Positions 26,362-34,957 of a stretch of 51,628 bases of DNA are shown here, one piece after another. The notes beneath the pieces were generated by a model. It saw only the letters and a program-made list of their open reading frames with translations. It was not told the DNA's origin and searched no databases. Location: the NCBI GenBank assembly GCA_002709505.1, contig PARB01000061.1:1-51628 (forward strand), given 5' to 3'. Source of the stretch: Paracoccaceae bacterium (GTDB taxonomy: Bacteria; Pseudomonadota; Alphaproteobacteria; Rhizobiales; Stappiaceae). Every line of letters starts with the position of its first letter. Within the stretch, counting starts at the first letter, position 1. The position numbers and the translations under genes were made by a program.

Positions 26362-27768
26362 ATGAGGCTCAAGACCTTGCGCCAGTCCCTGCGTGCCTTC
26401 GATCCCGCCCTGAAGCCGGTTCCCCTTCACCTCGTCGACAAGGCCGGATGCACCGAGACGTTGCAGCGGCTGGGCCCGGGCGCCGGCGAATGGGCCACCG
26501 CAAACGGCTTCGAGGGGGCTGCCGGTCAGCTTCTGCTGGTTCCGGGCGAGGGCGGCGCGGCGGCGGCTGCGCTTTATGGCGTGGCCGACCCGAAGGATCC
26601 GGGGTTCGCCGCGGGCGATCTCGCGCGCAAGCTTCCCGGCGGCGACTACGCGCTCAAGCTTGAGGGCAAGGCGCGCCGCGAAACGCTGCTTGCCTTCGCG
26701 CTCTCCTCCTACCGGTTCGACCGCTATCGCAAGCCGTCGAGCCAGCGCGCGCCGGTCATCGTCCTCGACGAAAGCGACGACGCCGAGTCGCTGGGGATCG
26801 TGCTCGATGGCGTCGGGCTTGCCCGCGACCTGATCAACACCCCGGCGAACGACCTCGGGCCGGCGGAACTGGCCGCGGCCGCGCGCGAACTCTTCGCCCT
26901 GCACGGCGGTTCCACGCGGGTGGTCGAGGGCGAGACGCTGGTCGCCGACGGCTTCCCGATGATCCATGCGGTGGGACGGGCAAGCAGCCGCGCGCCGCGC
27001 CTGGTCGATGCGGTCTGGGGCGCGGAGGACGCGCCCAGGGTGACGCTGGTCGGCAAGGGCGTCGTCTTCGACACCGGCGGTCTCGACATCAAGCCGGCAA
27101 GCGGCATGGCCCTGATGAAGAAGGACATGGGCGGCGCGGCCAATGTTCTGGGCCTTGCCTCCATGATCATGGCGGCGAACCTGCCGGTGCGCCTGCGCGT
27201 TCTGATCCCGGCGGTGGAAAACGCCATTTCCGGATCCGCCTTCCGCCCCGGCGACATTCTCGACAGCCGCAAGGGGCTTAGGGTCGAAATCGGCAACACG
27301 GACGCGGAAGGCCGGCTTGTGCTCGGCGATGCGCTCACCCTTGCCGACGAGGAAAAGCCCGAGATCCTGATCGACATGGCGACCCTGACCGGGGCGGCCC
27401 GCGTCGCGCTCGGCCCCGAGCTGCCGCCGTATTTCACCGACGACGAGAGCTTTGCCGGCGACCTCGCCGCGAAGGCGGAGGAAACCCGCGATCCGCTGTG
27501 GCGCCTGCCGCTGTGGCGTCCCTACGAGAGCTATCTGGAAAGCCGCGTCGCGGACATCAACCACATCAACACGACCGGTGCCGGTTTCGCCGGCTCGATC
27601 ACGGCGGCGCTGTTTCTCTCCCGTTTCGTCGAAAACGCCGCGACCTGGGTGCATCTCGACATCTACGGCTGGTCGCCGTCCGACCGTCCGGGGCGTCCCG
27701 CCGGCGGCGAGGCGCAGGGCATTCGCGCCCTCTTCGCCTTGCTCACGGAGCGCTTTTCGCGCGGGTAG
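26362..27768 (+). CDS. Leucyl aminopeptidase family (M17) peptidase
   Basis: A 468-residue cytosolic metallo-aminopeptidase, expected to trim peptides from the N-terminus. The two-metal site is visible: Lys and Asp in VGKGVVFDTGGLDIKP (about 230-245), Asp in KKDMGGAA, and the signature NTDAEGRLVL (312-321). The N-terminal domain is shorter and more divergent than in PepA, as in the alternative alphaproteobacterial M17 group. No strong ribosome site is seen before ATG 26362. It is followed by a MarR regulator and an NlpC/P60 hydrolase in the same direction, which suggests a role in peptide or wall-peptide recycling; this is inference. Confidence 0.92.
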   Translation: MRLKTLRQSLRAFDPALKPVPLHLVDKAGCTETLQRLGPGAGEWATANGFEGAAGQLLLVPGEGGAAAAALYGVADPKDPGFAAGDLARKLPGGDYALKLEGKARRETLLAFALSSYRFDRYRKPSSQRAPVIVLDESDDAESLGIVLDGVGLARDLINTPANDLGPAELAAAARELFALHGGSTRVVEGETLVADGFPMIHAVGRASSRAPRLVDAVWGAEDAPRVTLVGKGVVFDTGGLDIKPASGMALMKKDMGGAANVLGLASMIMAANLPVRLRVLIPAVENAISGSAFRPGDILDSRKGLRVEIGNTDAEGRLVLGDALTLADEEKPEILIDMATLTGAARVALGPELPPYFTDDESFAGDLAAKAEETRDPLWRLPLWRPYESYLESRVADINHINTTGAGFAGSITAALFLSRFVENAATWVHLDIYGWSPSDRPGRPAGGEAQGIRALFALLTERFSRG

Positions 27769-27870
27769 GGGCGTAGCCTCCCCATCGGCAGCGCATAACG
27801 GAACCGAAACGATTTCGCGCCATGATGCCTGAACCGTGCTGATCGGCACGGGCAAGCGGATGGGGACGAA

Positions 27871-28221
27871 ATGGGTGTCGAGATACGGCCCTCGCAGGCG
27901 TTGCGCCTGTGGCACGACGTCACGATGGAGCTTGTCACCGACGGGGACAAGGACCTGACGGCGCGCCAGATGGCGATCCTGCTGACGGTCTATCTGGAGC
28001 CGCCGCCGCATACGGTGCGCGGCCTGGCGGCCCGGCTGAACGTGACGAAACCGGTGATCACCCGCGCGCTCGACACGCTGGGCGGCATGAAGCTCCTGTC
28101 GCGCAAGCGCGACGAGGCCGACCGCCGCAACGTCGTCATCACGCGAACGGTTGCCGGCGCGCTCTATCTGGAAGAGATTGCCGATACAATTGTCGCCAAG
28201 GCGGCGACGATGCCCCGCTGA
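27871..28221 (+). CDS. Small MarR-family winged-helix regulator
   Basis: A 116-residue single-domain regulator. The recognition region AARLNVTKPVITRALDTL (about residues 53-70) and the wing KRDEADRRNVVIT (about 77-89) are typical of MarR proteins. It is shorter than most at both ends, so the dimerisation helices are reduced. GGGGACGAA precedes the ATG. It lies between the M17 peptidase (102 bases upstream) and the NlpC/P60 gene (23 bases downstream) and may regulate this set. The ligand is unknown. Confidence 0.8.
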   Translation: MGVEIRPSQALRLWHDVTMELVTDGDKDLTARQMAILLTVYLEPPPHTVRGLAARLNVTKPVITRALDTLGGMKLLSRKRDEADRRNVVITRTVAGALYLEEIADTIVAKAATMPR

Positions 28222-28244
28222 CCGATCCGACGGACGCCGCCACC

Positions 28245-29132
28245 ATGTCAGATGCTTCTCCCGCCTCCCTTGACCGCCGCCTGCATCCGGTGCGCCCGGA
28301 TCTGGCGGCCGAGAGCTATCGCGGGCGGGTCGAGGCCGATGCCTTTGCACCCGGCGTCGCCATGCAGGTCGCGGCCGACAGCGTGGCCCTGCGCCCCGTG
28401 CCCGACCTTGCGCGCTCCATCGACACCGAGGCGCTCCATGGGGAGGCTTTCACTGTCTACGAGACGCGGGCCGACGGCTGGGCCTGGGGGCAGCTGGAGA
28501 CCGACGGCTACGTCGGTTATCTCCCGGCCGAGGCGCTTGGCGCTGTCGGCGAGGCGCCGACCCATCGCGTCGCGATCTTGCGCAGCTACCGCTATCCGGA
28601 TGCGGAACTGAGATCCCCGCCGCTTGGTCTCCTGTCCATGGGGGCAAGGGTCCGCGTCATCGGCCATGCGACAACGCGCGGGCTGGAGTTCGCCCTGCTC
28701 GACGACGGCTCGGCCATGGTCGCGCGTCATCTCGTTCCGCTTGATCACCGCGAGGCGGACTGGGTCGGCGTTGCGGAAACCTTTCTCGGTACGCCCTATC
28801 TGTGGGGCGGGCGCACGTCGCTCGGGCTCGACTGTTCGGCCATCGTCCAGCTTGCGGCAGCAGCCGCGGGTCTGGCTCTGCCGCGCGACACTGACATGCA
28901 GGAAAGCGAGGTCGGCGAGCCGCTCGACATCGCCGCCGGCCTGCCCGCGCTCACGCGCGGCGACCTCGTGTTCTGGAAGGGCCACGTCGGCATCATGCGC
29001 GATGGCGAGACGCTGCTGCATGCCAATGGCCACAGCATGTCGGTGGCGAGCGAACCGCTGGCGCCGGCGGTCGCACGCATTGCCCGCAACGAATGGGGCG
29101 CCGTGACGTCTGTGCGTCGGATCGCCTGGTGA
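28245..29132 (+). CDS. NlpC/P60 family cysteine hydrolase with SH3-like domains
   Basis: A 295-residue likely cell-wall peptide hydrolase of the dipeptidyl-peptidase VI type. SH3-like repeats occupy about residues 35-165, and the NlpC/P60 domain is C-terminal. The catalytic Cys197 is in LGLDCSAIVQ, His247 in KGHVGIM and the third polar residue near His259 (LLHANGH). No signal peptide is seen, so it probably acts in the cytoplasm on recycled murein peptides, which fits the neighbouring aminopeptidase. The frame is open upstream, but ATG 28245 follows the MarR gene by 23 bases and begins the conserved part. Confidence 0.88.
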   Translation: MSDASPASLDRRLHPVRPDLAAESYRGRVEADAFAPGVAMQVAADSVALRPVPDLARSIDTEALHGEAFTVYETRADGWAWGQLETDGYVGYLPAEALGAVGEAPTHRVAILRSYRYPDAELRSPPLGLLSMGARVRVIGHATTRGLEFALLDDGSAMVARHLVPLDHREADWVGVAETFLGTPYLWGGRTSLGLDCSAIVQLAAAAAGLALPRDTDMQESEVGEPLDIAAGLPALTRGDLVFWKGHVGIMRDGETLLHANGHSMSVASEPLAPAVARIARNEWGAVTSVRRIAW

Positions 29133-29202
29133 CGGGGTGCGTGGTGTTTCCGTCTGGCCGCGTGATCTGCGGGGCAGATCCCGTCCCGACCCGTGACACG
29201 CC

Positions 29203-29661
29203 ATGACCGTCGAGATCCGGCCGCATCATCTGTTGTGCATTCTCACCTATGCGGGAAAGGGCTACTCGCAGGCATTCACGCGCAACTACGACCGGATTGT
29301 CGCGCGGCTGAACGCTGGCGAAACGGTCCGGATCGTCGACGGCCCGGATGCGATCTGCGCTCCGGTGGTCGCGGCGGAAGCCGAGCCGCATTGCCATGGC
29401 GACAGCGTCACGCGGCGCGACAGGGACGCGCTGGCAAGCCTGGCGGAGCTGCTGCGCCGACCCATCGGGGTCGGCGACGACTTTATGCTGGACGCCGCGA
29501 CGCTCGCCCGGCTGCGCGAGGCCTTTGCGAGCGGCGCCATCCGCACCGCCTGCGACGGCTGCCAGTGGTCTGAGCTGTGTACCACCATCGCCGGGCGCGG
29601 GTTCAGGGCCACCGCCTTGTCCGGACAGGGTCTTCCCGGTCAGTCGAACGACCGGGCGTAG
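29203..29661 (+). CDS. DUF1284 family protein, cysteine-rich
   Basis: A 152-residue protein of unknown function that begins with the family hallmark RPHHLLC (His-His and Cys12). Further cysteines occur in AICAP, HCHGD and a C-terminal CDGCxxxxLC cluster (about residues 118-126), suggesting a metal or Fe-S site; that is inference. It is 70 bases after the NlpC/P60 gene and its last 22 bases overlap the convergent bioN gene. Confidence 0.8.
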   Translation: MTVEIRPHHLLCILTYAGKGYSQAFTRNYDRIVARLNAGETVRIVDGPDAICAPVVAAEAEPHCHGDSVTRRDRDALASLAELLRRPIGVGDDFMLDAATLARLREAFASGAIRTACDGCQWSELCTTIAGRGFRATALSGQGLPGQSNDRA

Positions 29662-30233
29662 ATTGCCTGGGACACCTCGTCGGCGGTCTTCAGGATTCGC
29701 ACCACCAGCGGCACCAGGATCGCCTTGAGGTTCCGGTCGAGTCCTCTGGCGCGCTGCGCCTCGCGGACGTCGTCAAGCGCCGTGCGGACGAGGGGCACGA
29801 ACCGCAGGAACAGCGAGACCGCCAGGGCGATCTGTGCCTTTGGCACCCAGGAGGGCGCGAAGCGCAGCGCGGAGAGGATCCCGTCGACGAATTCGCTCGT
29901 TCTGGTCGTGAGCGTAACGAGAGCAGCCGCCAGGATGAGGACGACGAAGCGGGCGACGATGAACCCGGCGAAGACGACGTCGGTCATATAGAGCTGGACC
30001 GCGAAGATCGCGGCGAGAATCCACAAGGCGGGGCGCAGGGAGACGATGGCATGGCGCGGGCCAAGGCCGGCGAGTGCGAACCCCGCGAACACCAGAACCC
30101 CGGCAACCGTGACGGCGATCCAGCCCTCGAAGACGAAGAGGCTCGTGCACAGGACAACGAGCGCTGCGATTTTCACGACGGGGCGGGCCCGGTGAACGGG
30201 ACTGTCCGCGAAGACATAGAGATCGGTCAGCAT
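29640..30233 (-). CDS. bioN: Biotin ECF transporter, transmembrane T-subunit BioN
   Basis: A 197-residue EcfT/CbiQ-type membrane protein that links the ATPase to BioY. It has about five helices. The two coupling motifs with Ala-Arg-small residue are seen at QRARGLDR and the C-terminal YARSFD. It is shorter than general EcfT proteins, as is normal for BioN. Its start overlaps the bioM end by 7 bases, so translation is probably coupled. It is the third gene of bioY-bioM-bioN. Confidence 0.92.
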   Translation of the reverse strand: MLTDLYVFADSPVHRARPVVKIAALVVLCTSLFVFEGWIAVTVAGVLVFAGFALAGLGPRHAIVSLRPALWILAAIFAVQLYMTDVVFAGFIVARFVVLILAAALVTLTTRTSEFVDGILSALRFAPSWVPKAQIALAVSLFLRFVPLVRTALDDVREAQRARGLDRNLKAILVPLVVRILKTADEVSQAIYARSFD

Positions 30234-30895
30234 CGCGCGCTCGCGACATAGCCCGCCACCACCGTCGCGGGGTCGCCGTCGGCGACGATTGTCCCGTCCT
30301 CGATGTGAAGAACCCGGTCGAAATCCGCAAGCAGGTCGAGATCATGCGACACCAGCACGACATGCTCGTCCAACGCGTCGATGGCGGTCATGAACTTGCG
30401 CTTGTTCCACAGATCGAGCAGCGTGGTCGGCTCGTCCAGCACGATCATGCGCGGCCGCATCACCAGAACGCCGGCAAGCGCGATCATCTGTTTTTCGCCG
30501 CCGCTCAGCTGATGGGTGAAGCGGTCGCGCAGATGGGTCAGATCGAAGCGTTCCAGAACCGCCTCGATCCGGGCCTGTGTCTCGCGCGCCGACAATTTCA
30601 GGTTCTTGAGGCCGAAGGCCAGATCCTCCGAGACGATCGGATAGACGATCTGGTTGTCCGGATTCTGGAACACGAAGCCGACATGGCGCCGCAGCGCCTC
30701 GCGTTCGTGGGGGGCATCGAGCGCGACCCGTCCGCTCGTCGGTTTCTCGATGCCGTTGAACAGGCGCGCGAAGGTGCTCTTGCCGGAGCCGTTGCGGCCG
30801 ATGATGCCGACACGCCTCTCCTTGAGGTGCACGGTGATGCCGCCAAGGATGGCGACCCCGTTTTTCTCGACGGAAACATCGGTGAACGCAATCAC
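30227..30895 (-). CDS. bioM: Biotin ECF transporter, ATP-binding subunit BioM
   Basis: A 222-residue ABC ATPase. It has Walker A GRNGSGKST (33-41), Q-loop FQNPDNQIV with the ECF-type NPDNQ, signature LSGGEKQ, Walker B MIVLDEPT and H-loop SHD. With BioN it energises BioY for high-affinity biotin uptake at the inner membrane. It starts 15 bases after bioY and overlaps bioN. Confidence 0.93.
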   Translation of the reverse strand: MIAFTDVSVEKNGVAILGGITVHLKERRVGIIGRNGSGKSTFARLFNGIEKPTSGRVALDAPHEREALRRHVGFVFQNPDNQIVYPIVSEDLAFGLKNLKLSARETQARIEAVLERFDLTHLRDRFTHQLSGGEKQMIALAGVLVMRPRMIVLDEPTTLLDLWNKRKFMTAIDALDEHVVLVSHDLDLLADFDRVLHIEDGTIVADGDPATVVAGYVASARC

Positions 30896-30910
30896 GGCGG
30901 GTTTGGTCCG

Positions 30911-31477
30911 TCAGGTTTGTTTCTGGGTCCGGGAGCGGGGCGTGATGATCGGATAGGACCGTTTCACCGTGACGATGACGCCAGCCGCGACGAGGGCCTT
31001 GACGATGTCGCCGGGGATGAACGGCAGCGACCCGGTGAGCGCCGTGCCGACCGGGATCTTGGCCACGGCGGCAATCCAGGGGACGCCGATCGCGTAGAGC
31101 AGGACCACGCCGCCGGCAACGCAGATCGCAAGCGCAACGACATAGTTCAGGCGGTTCCAGAAGAGCTCGGTCAGGAAACCGATGGCGAAGGCCGCCACGA
31201 TCCAGCCGACCAGGAATCCGCCCGAGGGGCCGAGAAAGACGCCGAAGCCGCCGCGCCCGCCGGCGAGCAGCGGCAATCCGAGCGCGACCAGGGCGAGAAA
31301 CAGGACAAGGGCAAGTCCGCCGCGCGCGGCGCCGAGAACGCCGCCTGCCAGCATGACGCCGAGCGATTGCGCCGTCACCGGAACCCCGACCACCGGGAGC
31401 GTGATCGGCGGGAAGACCGCCAGCGCCGCGACAATGGCGGCAAAGAGAGCGATAAAGACGACATCACGAGTGTCCAT
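30911..31477 (-). CDS. bioY: Biotin ECF transporter, substrate-binding S-subunit BioY
   Basis: A 188-residue membrane protein with about six helices that binds biotin. PVVGVPVTAQSLGVMLAG near the N-terminus and the glycine-rich GPSGGFLVGW are BioY family features. ATG 31477 is supported by GAGGA 6 bases upstream; the frame is open far upstream in non-coding DNA but shows no similarity there. It is the first gene of the biotin uptake operon. I saw no BioR-type box in the upstream gap. Confidence 0.93.
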   Translation of the reverse strand: MDTRDVVFIALFAAIVAALAVFPPITLPVVGVPVTAQSLGVMLAGGVLGAARGGLALVLFLALVALGLPLLAGGRGGFGVFLGPSGGFLVGWIVAAFAIGFLTELFWNRLNYVVALAICVAGGVVLLYAIGVPWIAAVAKIPVGTALTGSLPFIPGDIVKALVAAGVIVTVKRSYPIITPRSRTQKQT

Positions 31478-31779
31478 GGTGGTCCTCAAATCGGTGCGGC
31501 GGCGGCGCGCCGGAGCAGCCGGCGATTGTGATCCCTGAAATCGCTGAAGCGCGAAAGCCTGGCGCCGTCCGGGGCGCCGATGTCGATGTGCGAGCGGGTG
31601 AAGGCTCTGTATCCGGATTTCCGGCCCGTGACACGAGCCTCCGCGCCCGTTGCGGATCCTGGCAGGAACCCGCGTCGACGACCCGCATAGCGAATGCAGC
31701 GCGTTTCGGCAACGTTCCTTCGCCCGGCATGGTGCTTCGCTGAACCGCATATCCGGTGTCGGGCGCGCGGCTGATGTGA

Positions 31780-31823
31780 CCTTCCCCAGGGCGACAGGGC
31801 CCGGGTTCTGTCTCAGGGGAAGG
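31780..31823 (+). promoter_or_regulatory. Stem-loop that could hide a ribosome site
   Basis: CCTTCCCC (31780-31787) pairs perfectly with GGGGAAGG (31816-31823), and an inner GACAG/CTGTC pair (31793-31797 with 31808-31812) extends the structure. GGGGAAGG is itself a good Shine-Dalgarno sequence 6 bases before ATG 31830, so the stem would block it when folded. Confidence 0.4.
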
Positions 31824-31829
31824 CGTACC

Positions 31830-31925
31830 ATGAAGTACGAAGATGCGTCTCTTGTCTTGGTGCGCGCAAGCAAGATGCAAGAAGGCGGGTTTGCGAGAAA
31901 TATTCGATTGAAACTGATCTTGTGA
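31830..31925 (+). CDS. Possible small protein, 31 residues
   Basis: ATG 31830 opens a 31-codon frame (begins MKYEDASLVLVRASKM) with GGGGAAGG 6 bases upstream inside a stem-loop. No membrane segment or known family is recognisable, and the base composition is lower in GC than neighbouring genes. It may be chance. Confidence 0.18.
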   Translation: MKYEDASLVLVRASKMQEGGFARNIRLKLIL

Positions 31926-31987
31926 ATGATGGTTAATTCCAGTTCGGCGGTGAAGTCTGATATGCGCCAAACGCATTTGTCATCAAC

Positions 31988-32051
31988 GATGACACGGGGT
32001 ATCCCTTGCGCATCTTCGGTGCCGCAAGGGGCGCTGCGCCGGGGATGACAC
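31988..32051. repeat. Hairpin flanked by 8-bp direct repeats (REP-like?)
   Basis: GATGACAC occurs at 31988-31995 and at 32044-32051 around a stem CCCTTGCG/CGCAAGGG (32003-32010 with 32023-32030) and a small palindromic GGCGCTGCGCC. The arrangement resembles a short palindromic element with flanking repeats; whether it is repeated elsewhere in the genome is unknown. Confidence 0.35.
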
Positions 32052-32184
32052 GCGCACCGTGCCCTTGGCGTCGAGCCAAGCCGCGGTCCGCATCTTTTCG
32101 AGACAGGCACATCGCGGTCGTTCGGGTCTTGCGGGACACGGACGCATCCTTGCGTTTGCGCTTTGGACGGGACGATACCCACAC

Positions 32185-32610
32185 ATGATGCATGCGATAC
32201 CCCATGCAGTCTTTCTGCACGTGGAAGCCGATTCACGCGATGCCGGCATCCTGAGCGATGCACTGGCGCGGGTGACCCGCAACATCCGGATCCGCCGGGT
32301 GAGCGCGGCGGAAACGGCGCTGGAGCTGATCTCCGAGAGCGGGGAGGGCGGACCGCCGTTCGATTGCGTGGTGACCTCGCTGTGCCTGCCCGGCCTCGAC
32401 GGCGCGGGGCTTGCCCGCCGCCTGCGCCAGCGTTTCGATGCGGCGACGCTTCCCGTCTTCGGACTGACGCGCGACACCCCGGCCGCGACCCCCGAGAGTG
32501 ACTGGTTCGATGCCGTGTTCCAGAAGGCCGGCGACGTGCGCGGGATCCTTCCCGCCGCCTCGGCCATCGTCGACCTGTGGTTTACCCAGGCACGCCGCTT
32601 CCACTGCTGA
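32185..32610 (+). CDS. Receiver-like domain protein lacking the phospho-acceptor Asp
   Basis: A 141-residue stand-alone protein with a CheY-like fold pattern: VFLHVEADSRDA at the first acidic pocket, FDCVVTSLCLPGLDG at the third strand, LPVFGLT at the fourth and AVFQKAGDV at the fifth (Lys about 114). The phospho-acceptor position in the usual DxxMPxxDG context is Ser65, so normal phosphorylation is not possible. It has no output domain. It may act as a phosphorylation-independent adaptor. ATG 32185 or 32188 could start it; the ribosome site is weak. It converges on the ghrA-like gene with a 13-base gap. Confidence 0.7.
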   Translation: MMHAIPHAVFLHVEADSRDAGILSDALARVTRNIRIRRVSAAETALELISESGEGGPPFDCVVTSLCLPGLDGAGLARRLRQRFDAATLPVFGLTRDTPAATPESDWFDAVFQKAGDVRGILPAASAIVDLWFTQARRFHC

Positions 32611-32623
32611 GGACGACTGCCGC

Positions 32624-33568
32624 TCAGTAGCCGCGCGCCGGATCCACCCGGTTTTCAAGGGTGCCGTCAGCCTCGAAACGCCGGATCTGCTCCGCGACAT
32701 AATCGGAAATCGCCTCCGGATCGCTGTCGGCGGCCACATGCGGCGTCAGGATGGCGTTTTCGCAGTCCCACAGCGGGCTGTCGGCTGCAAGCGGCTCCGT
32801 CTCGAAGACATCGAGGCTTGCCGCCTTGAGGGTTCCGTCCTTGAGGGCGGCCACGAGATCCGCCTCCACATGGCTGCCGCCGCGCCCTGCGTTGATGAAG
32901 ACCGGCCCGCCGAGCACGCCGTCGCGGGCGAGCCTTTCCAGCACGCTCCGGTTCACCAGGCCGCGCGTCTCCTCCGTCAGCGGCAAGAGGTTCACCAGCA
33001 CGTCGGTGCGCGCCAGGAAGGCGTCGAACTCGGCGTCGCCCGCATAGCAGTCGATGCCTTCAAGCGTCTTCTTCGAGCGCGACCAGCCGGCGACGGAGAA
33101 GCCCAGCCGTTTCAGCACATCCGCAGCATCCGTGCCGAGCACGCCGAGGCCGAGGATCCCGACCCTGAGGTCGCGGGCGCTCGGCTGGGTCAGCTCGCGC
33201 CAGACCTTCTCGCGCTGCTGGGCGGCATAGGCGAGATGCTGGCGGTGGTGCAACAGCACCTGAAGCGCGATCCACTCGCTCATGCGTGCGGTCAGGTCCG
33301 GATCGACGACGCGCACGATGGGAACCTGCGGCAGGTTTTTCTGACCGAGCAGATGATCGACTCCGGCGCCGAGCGAGAACACGACATCCAGGTTCGCACA
33401 GGCGTTGAGAGCCTCCGCCGGCGCCTTCCACGCCAGCGCATAGCGGATGTCGGCGGGATCGCCGACGGCATCCGGCCAGCTGCGGATGTCGCGGTCGGGA
33501 AAGCGCGCCTTCAGCCGAGCGACCCAGGGCCCCGTGTCCCATCCGTTTACCGCGACAAGCAGCGCCAT
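32624..33568 (-). CDS. ghrA: Glyoxylate/hydroxypyruvate reductase, GhrA-like
   Basis: A 314-residue NAD(P)H-dependent D-2-hydroxyacid dehydrogenase, reducing glyoxylate or hydroxypyruvate. It closely follows the GhrA pattern: FSLGAGVDHLL, the nucleotide fold GILGLGVLGTDAADVL, catalytic Arg in INAGRGG, Glu in ETEPLAADSPLW, His in ILTPHVAA, and the VDPARGY C-terminus. GGGAGG lies 6 bases before ATG 33568, which makes the upstream TTG 33595 unlikely. It lies downstream of rmuC on the same strand. Confidence 0.92.
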   Translation of the reverse strand: MALLVAVNGWDTGPWVARLKARFPDRDIRSWPDAVGDPADIRYALAWKAPAEALNACANLDVVFSLGAGVDHLLGQKNLPQVPIVRVVDPDLTARMSEWIALQVLLHHRQHLAYAAQQREKVWRELTQPSARDLRVGILGLGVLGTDAADVLKRLGFSVAGWSRSKKTLEGIDCYAGDAEFDAFLARTDVLVNLLPLTEETRGLVNRSVLERLARDGVLGGPVFINAGRGGSHVEADLVAALKDGTLKAASLDVFETEPLAADSPLWDCENAILTPHVAADSDPEAISDYVAEQIRRFEADGTLENRVDPARGY

Positions 33569-33619
33569 GTCCGACCTCCCGAAATTGCGTGACAAAACCC
33601 GTTTGCGATCAAGTCGCTG

Positions 33620-34852
33620 TCATAGCCCGTCGGGACTACCGGCGAAAGGGGAGGCGGTCCGCGCGCCGTTTTCCGGCGATGTGGAGGGCGCGCCGGATGC
33701 GGCCGCGCCATTGGCGCGGGCCGGGGTTTCGGGCGCGAGGTCAAGCGCGCCGATGCCGCGCCCGCGCTTGCCGATCTTGTCGGTGGAAATCAGGATCTGG
33801 CCGATGTCGTCGTTTGCCTGCGAGAAATGCTTCTGCAGTTTCTGGACGCGTTCTTCCAGCCGGTCGATGTCCTTGACCAGATGGCCGACCTCCGCCTGGA
33901 TCAGATGGGCTTCCTCGCGCATGCGGGCGTCGCGCAGCAGCGACTGCACCACCTGCACGCAGAGCATCAAGAGCGACGGCGAGACGATGACGACGCGCAG
34001 CCGATGCGCGCGCTGCACCAGATCGTCGAACTCTTCGTGGATTTCGGCGAAGACGCTTTCCGACGGCACGAACATGAAGGCGGTGTCCTGGGTTTCTCCC
34101 GGGATCAGGTAGCGCTCCTTGATGTCGGCGAGATGCTTGCCGATGTCGCGGCGAAAGCGGGCCCGCGCCTGCTTGAGCTGTTCGGCGTCCTCCGCCCGGC
34201 GGATGTCGCTGTGGGCCTCCAGCGGAAACTTGGCGTCGATCACGAGCGGCGGCGCGCCGCCCGGCAGATGGATCAGGCAGTCGGGGCGCACGCCGCTCGC
34301 CAGCGTCGCCTGAAAACTGTAGCTGCCCGGCGGCAGCGCGTCCTGGATCAGAGCTTCCATGCGGCCCTGGCCGAAGGCGCCGCGCGTCTGCTTGTTGGAT
34401 AAGACCGATTGCAGCGCGCCGACCTGGCCGCTCAGTTCGCGGATGGTGGTCTGCGCCCGGTCGATCACCGCGAGGCGCTCGTGCAGGTGACGCAATCCGT
34501 CGTGGGTCCGCTTGGTGCCGTCGGCCATCGACTGGCCGAGCTTGTGGCTCATGCCGTCGAGCCGCTCGTTCACCGCGCGCATCAGGTCACCCTGGCGGGT
34601 GCCGAAGACCTCGGCCATGGTCTGCATCCGGCCGGTCATTTCCGATTGCACCTTGAGCAACTCGGAGATCCGCGCTTCCAGTTCGCGGGCCTGGTCCTCC
34701 GCCCGCCACTCCGCGTGGCGGCGCGCCCGCGACAGATGCATCAGCGCGAACAGCGCCAGCACGAGCAGCACGGCCACGCCGACGGCTGCAGCCGTCAGGG
34801 CTTCGGCCACGGTGACGGGCCTTGCGCCCAGGGAAAACAGAATCGCATCCAT
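33620..34852 (-). CDS. rmuC: DNA recombination protein RmuC homologue
   Basis: A 410-residue membrane-anchored coiled-coil protein with a nuclease-like RmuC domain. There is a hydrophobic helix at about 18-40, a coiled coil at about 45-130, then the RmuC domain containing [24 protein letters not shown] (Asp and Lys of a PD-(D/E)xK-like core) and [10 protein letters not shown] low-complexity Ala/Pro/Ser tail follows residue about 375. RmuC limits inversion at short repeats in E. coli; its biochemical role is unclear. Divergent from def with 105 bases between. Confidence 0.92.
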   Translation of the reverse strand: MDAILFSLGARPVTVAEALTAAAVGVAVLLVLALFALMHLSRARRHAEWRAEDQARELEARISELLKVQSEMTGRMQTMAEVFGTRQGDLMRAVNERLDGMSHKLGQSMADGTKRTHDGLRHLHERLAVIDRAQTTIRELSGQVGALQSVLSNKQTRGAFGQGRMEALIQDALPPGSYSFQATLASGVRPDCLIHLPGGAPPLVIDAKFPLEAHSDIRRAEDAEQLKQARARFRRDIGKHLADIKERYLIPGETQDTAFMFVPSESVFAEIHEEFDDLVQRAHRLRVVIVSPSLLMLCVQVVQSLLRDARMREEAHLIQAEVGHLVKDIDRLEERVQKLQKHFSQANDDIGQILISTDKIGKRGRGIGALDLAPETPARANGAAASGAPSTSPENGARTASPFAGSPDGL

Positions 34853-34957
34853 GGAAACAAATATAGAACATCCGTGCGCAACGGAAAACGCCCGCGTTCG
34901 AGCCCTTCAGGGCATCCGCGCGTTGACGCCGGCGCGCGCATCTCATATTTGAGCGGC

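Larger units (their letters stand above)
31478..32184. other. 707-bp intergenic region rich in hairpins
   Basis: This divergent gap lies between bioY and the receiver-like gene. I find no convincing protein gene apart from a possible 31-codon frame (31830-31925). It contains at least four perfect-stem hairpins: 31780-31823, 31962-31976 (ATGCG/CGCAT), 32003-32030 (CCCTTGCG/CGCAAGGG) and 32064-32080 (CTTGGC/GCCAAG). The stretch 31830-31985 is AT-richer than its surroundings. It may hold promoters, a small RNA or a REP-like element. Confidence 0.6.

Noticed and set aside
31490..31805. Stop-free minus-strand frame ending 12 bases before bioY, reading DIGAPDGARLSRF near its end
   Set aside because: It has no ATG, GTG or TTG start between its bounding stops and no recognisable family; possibly a relic, but not supportable as a gene.
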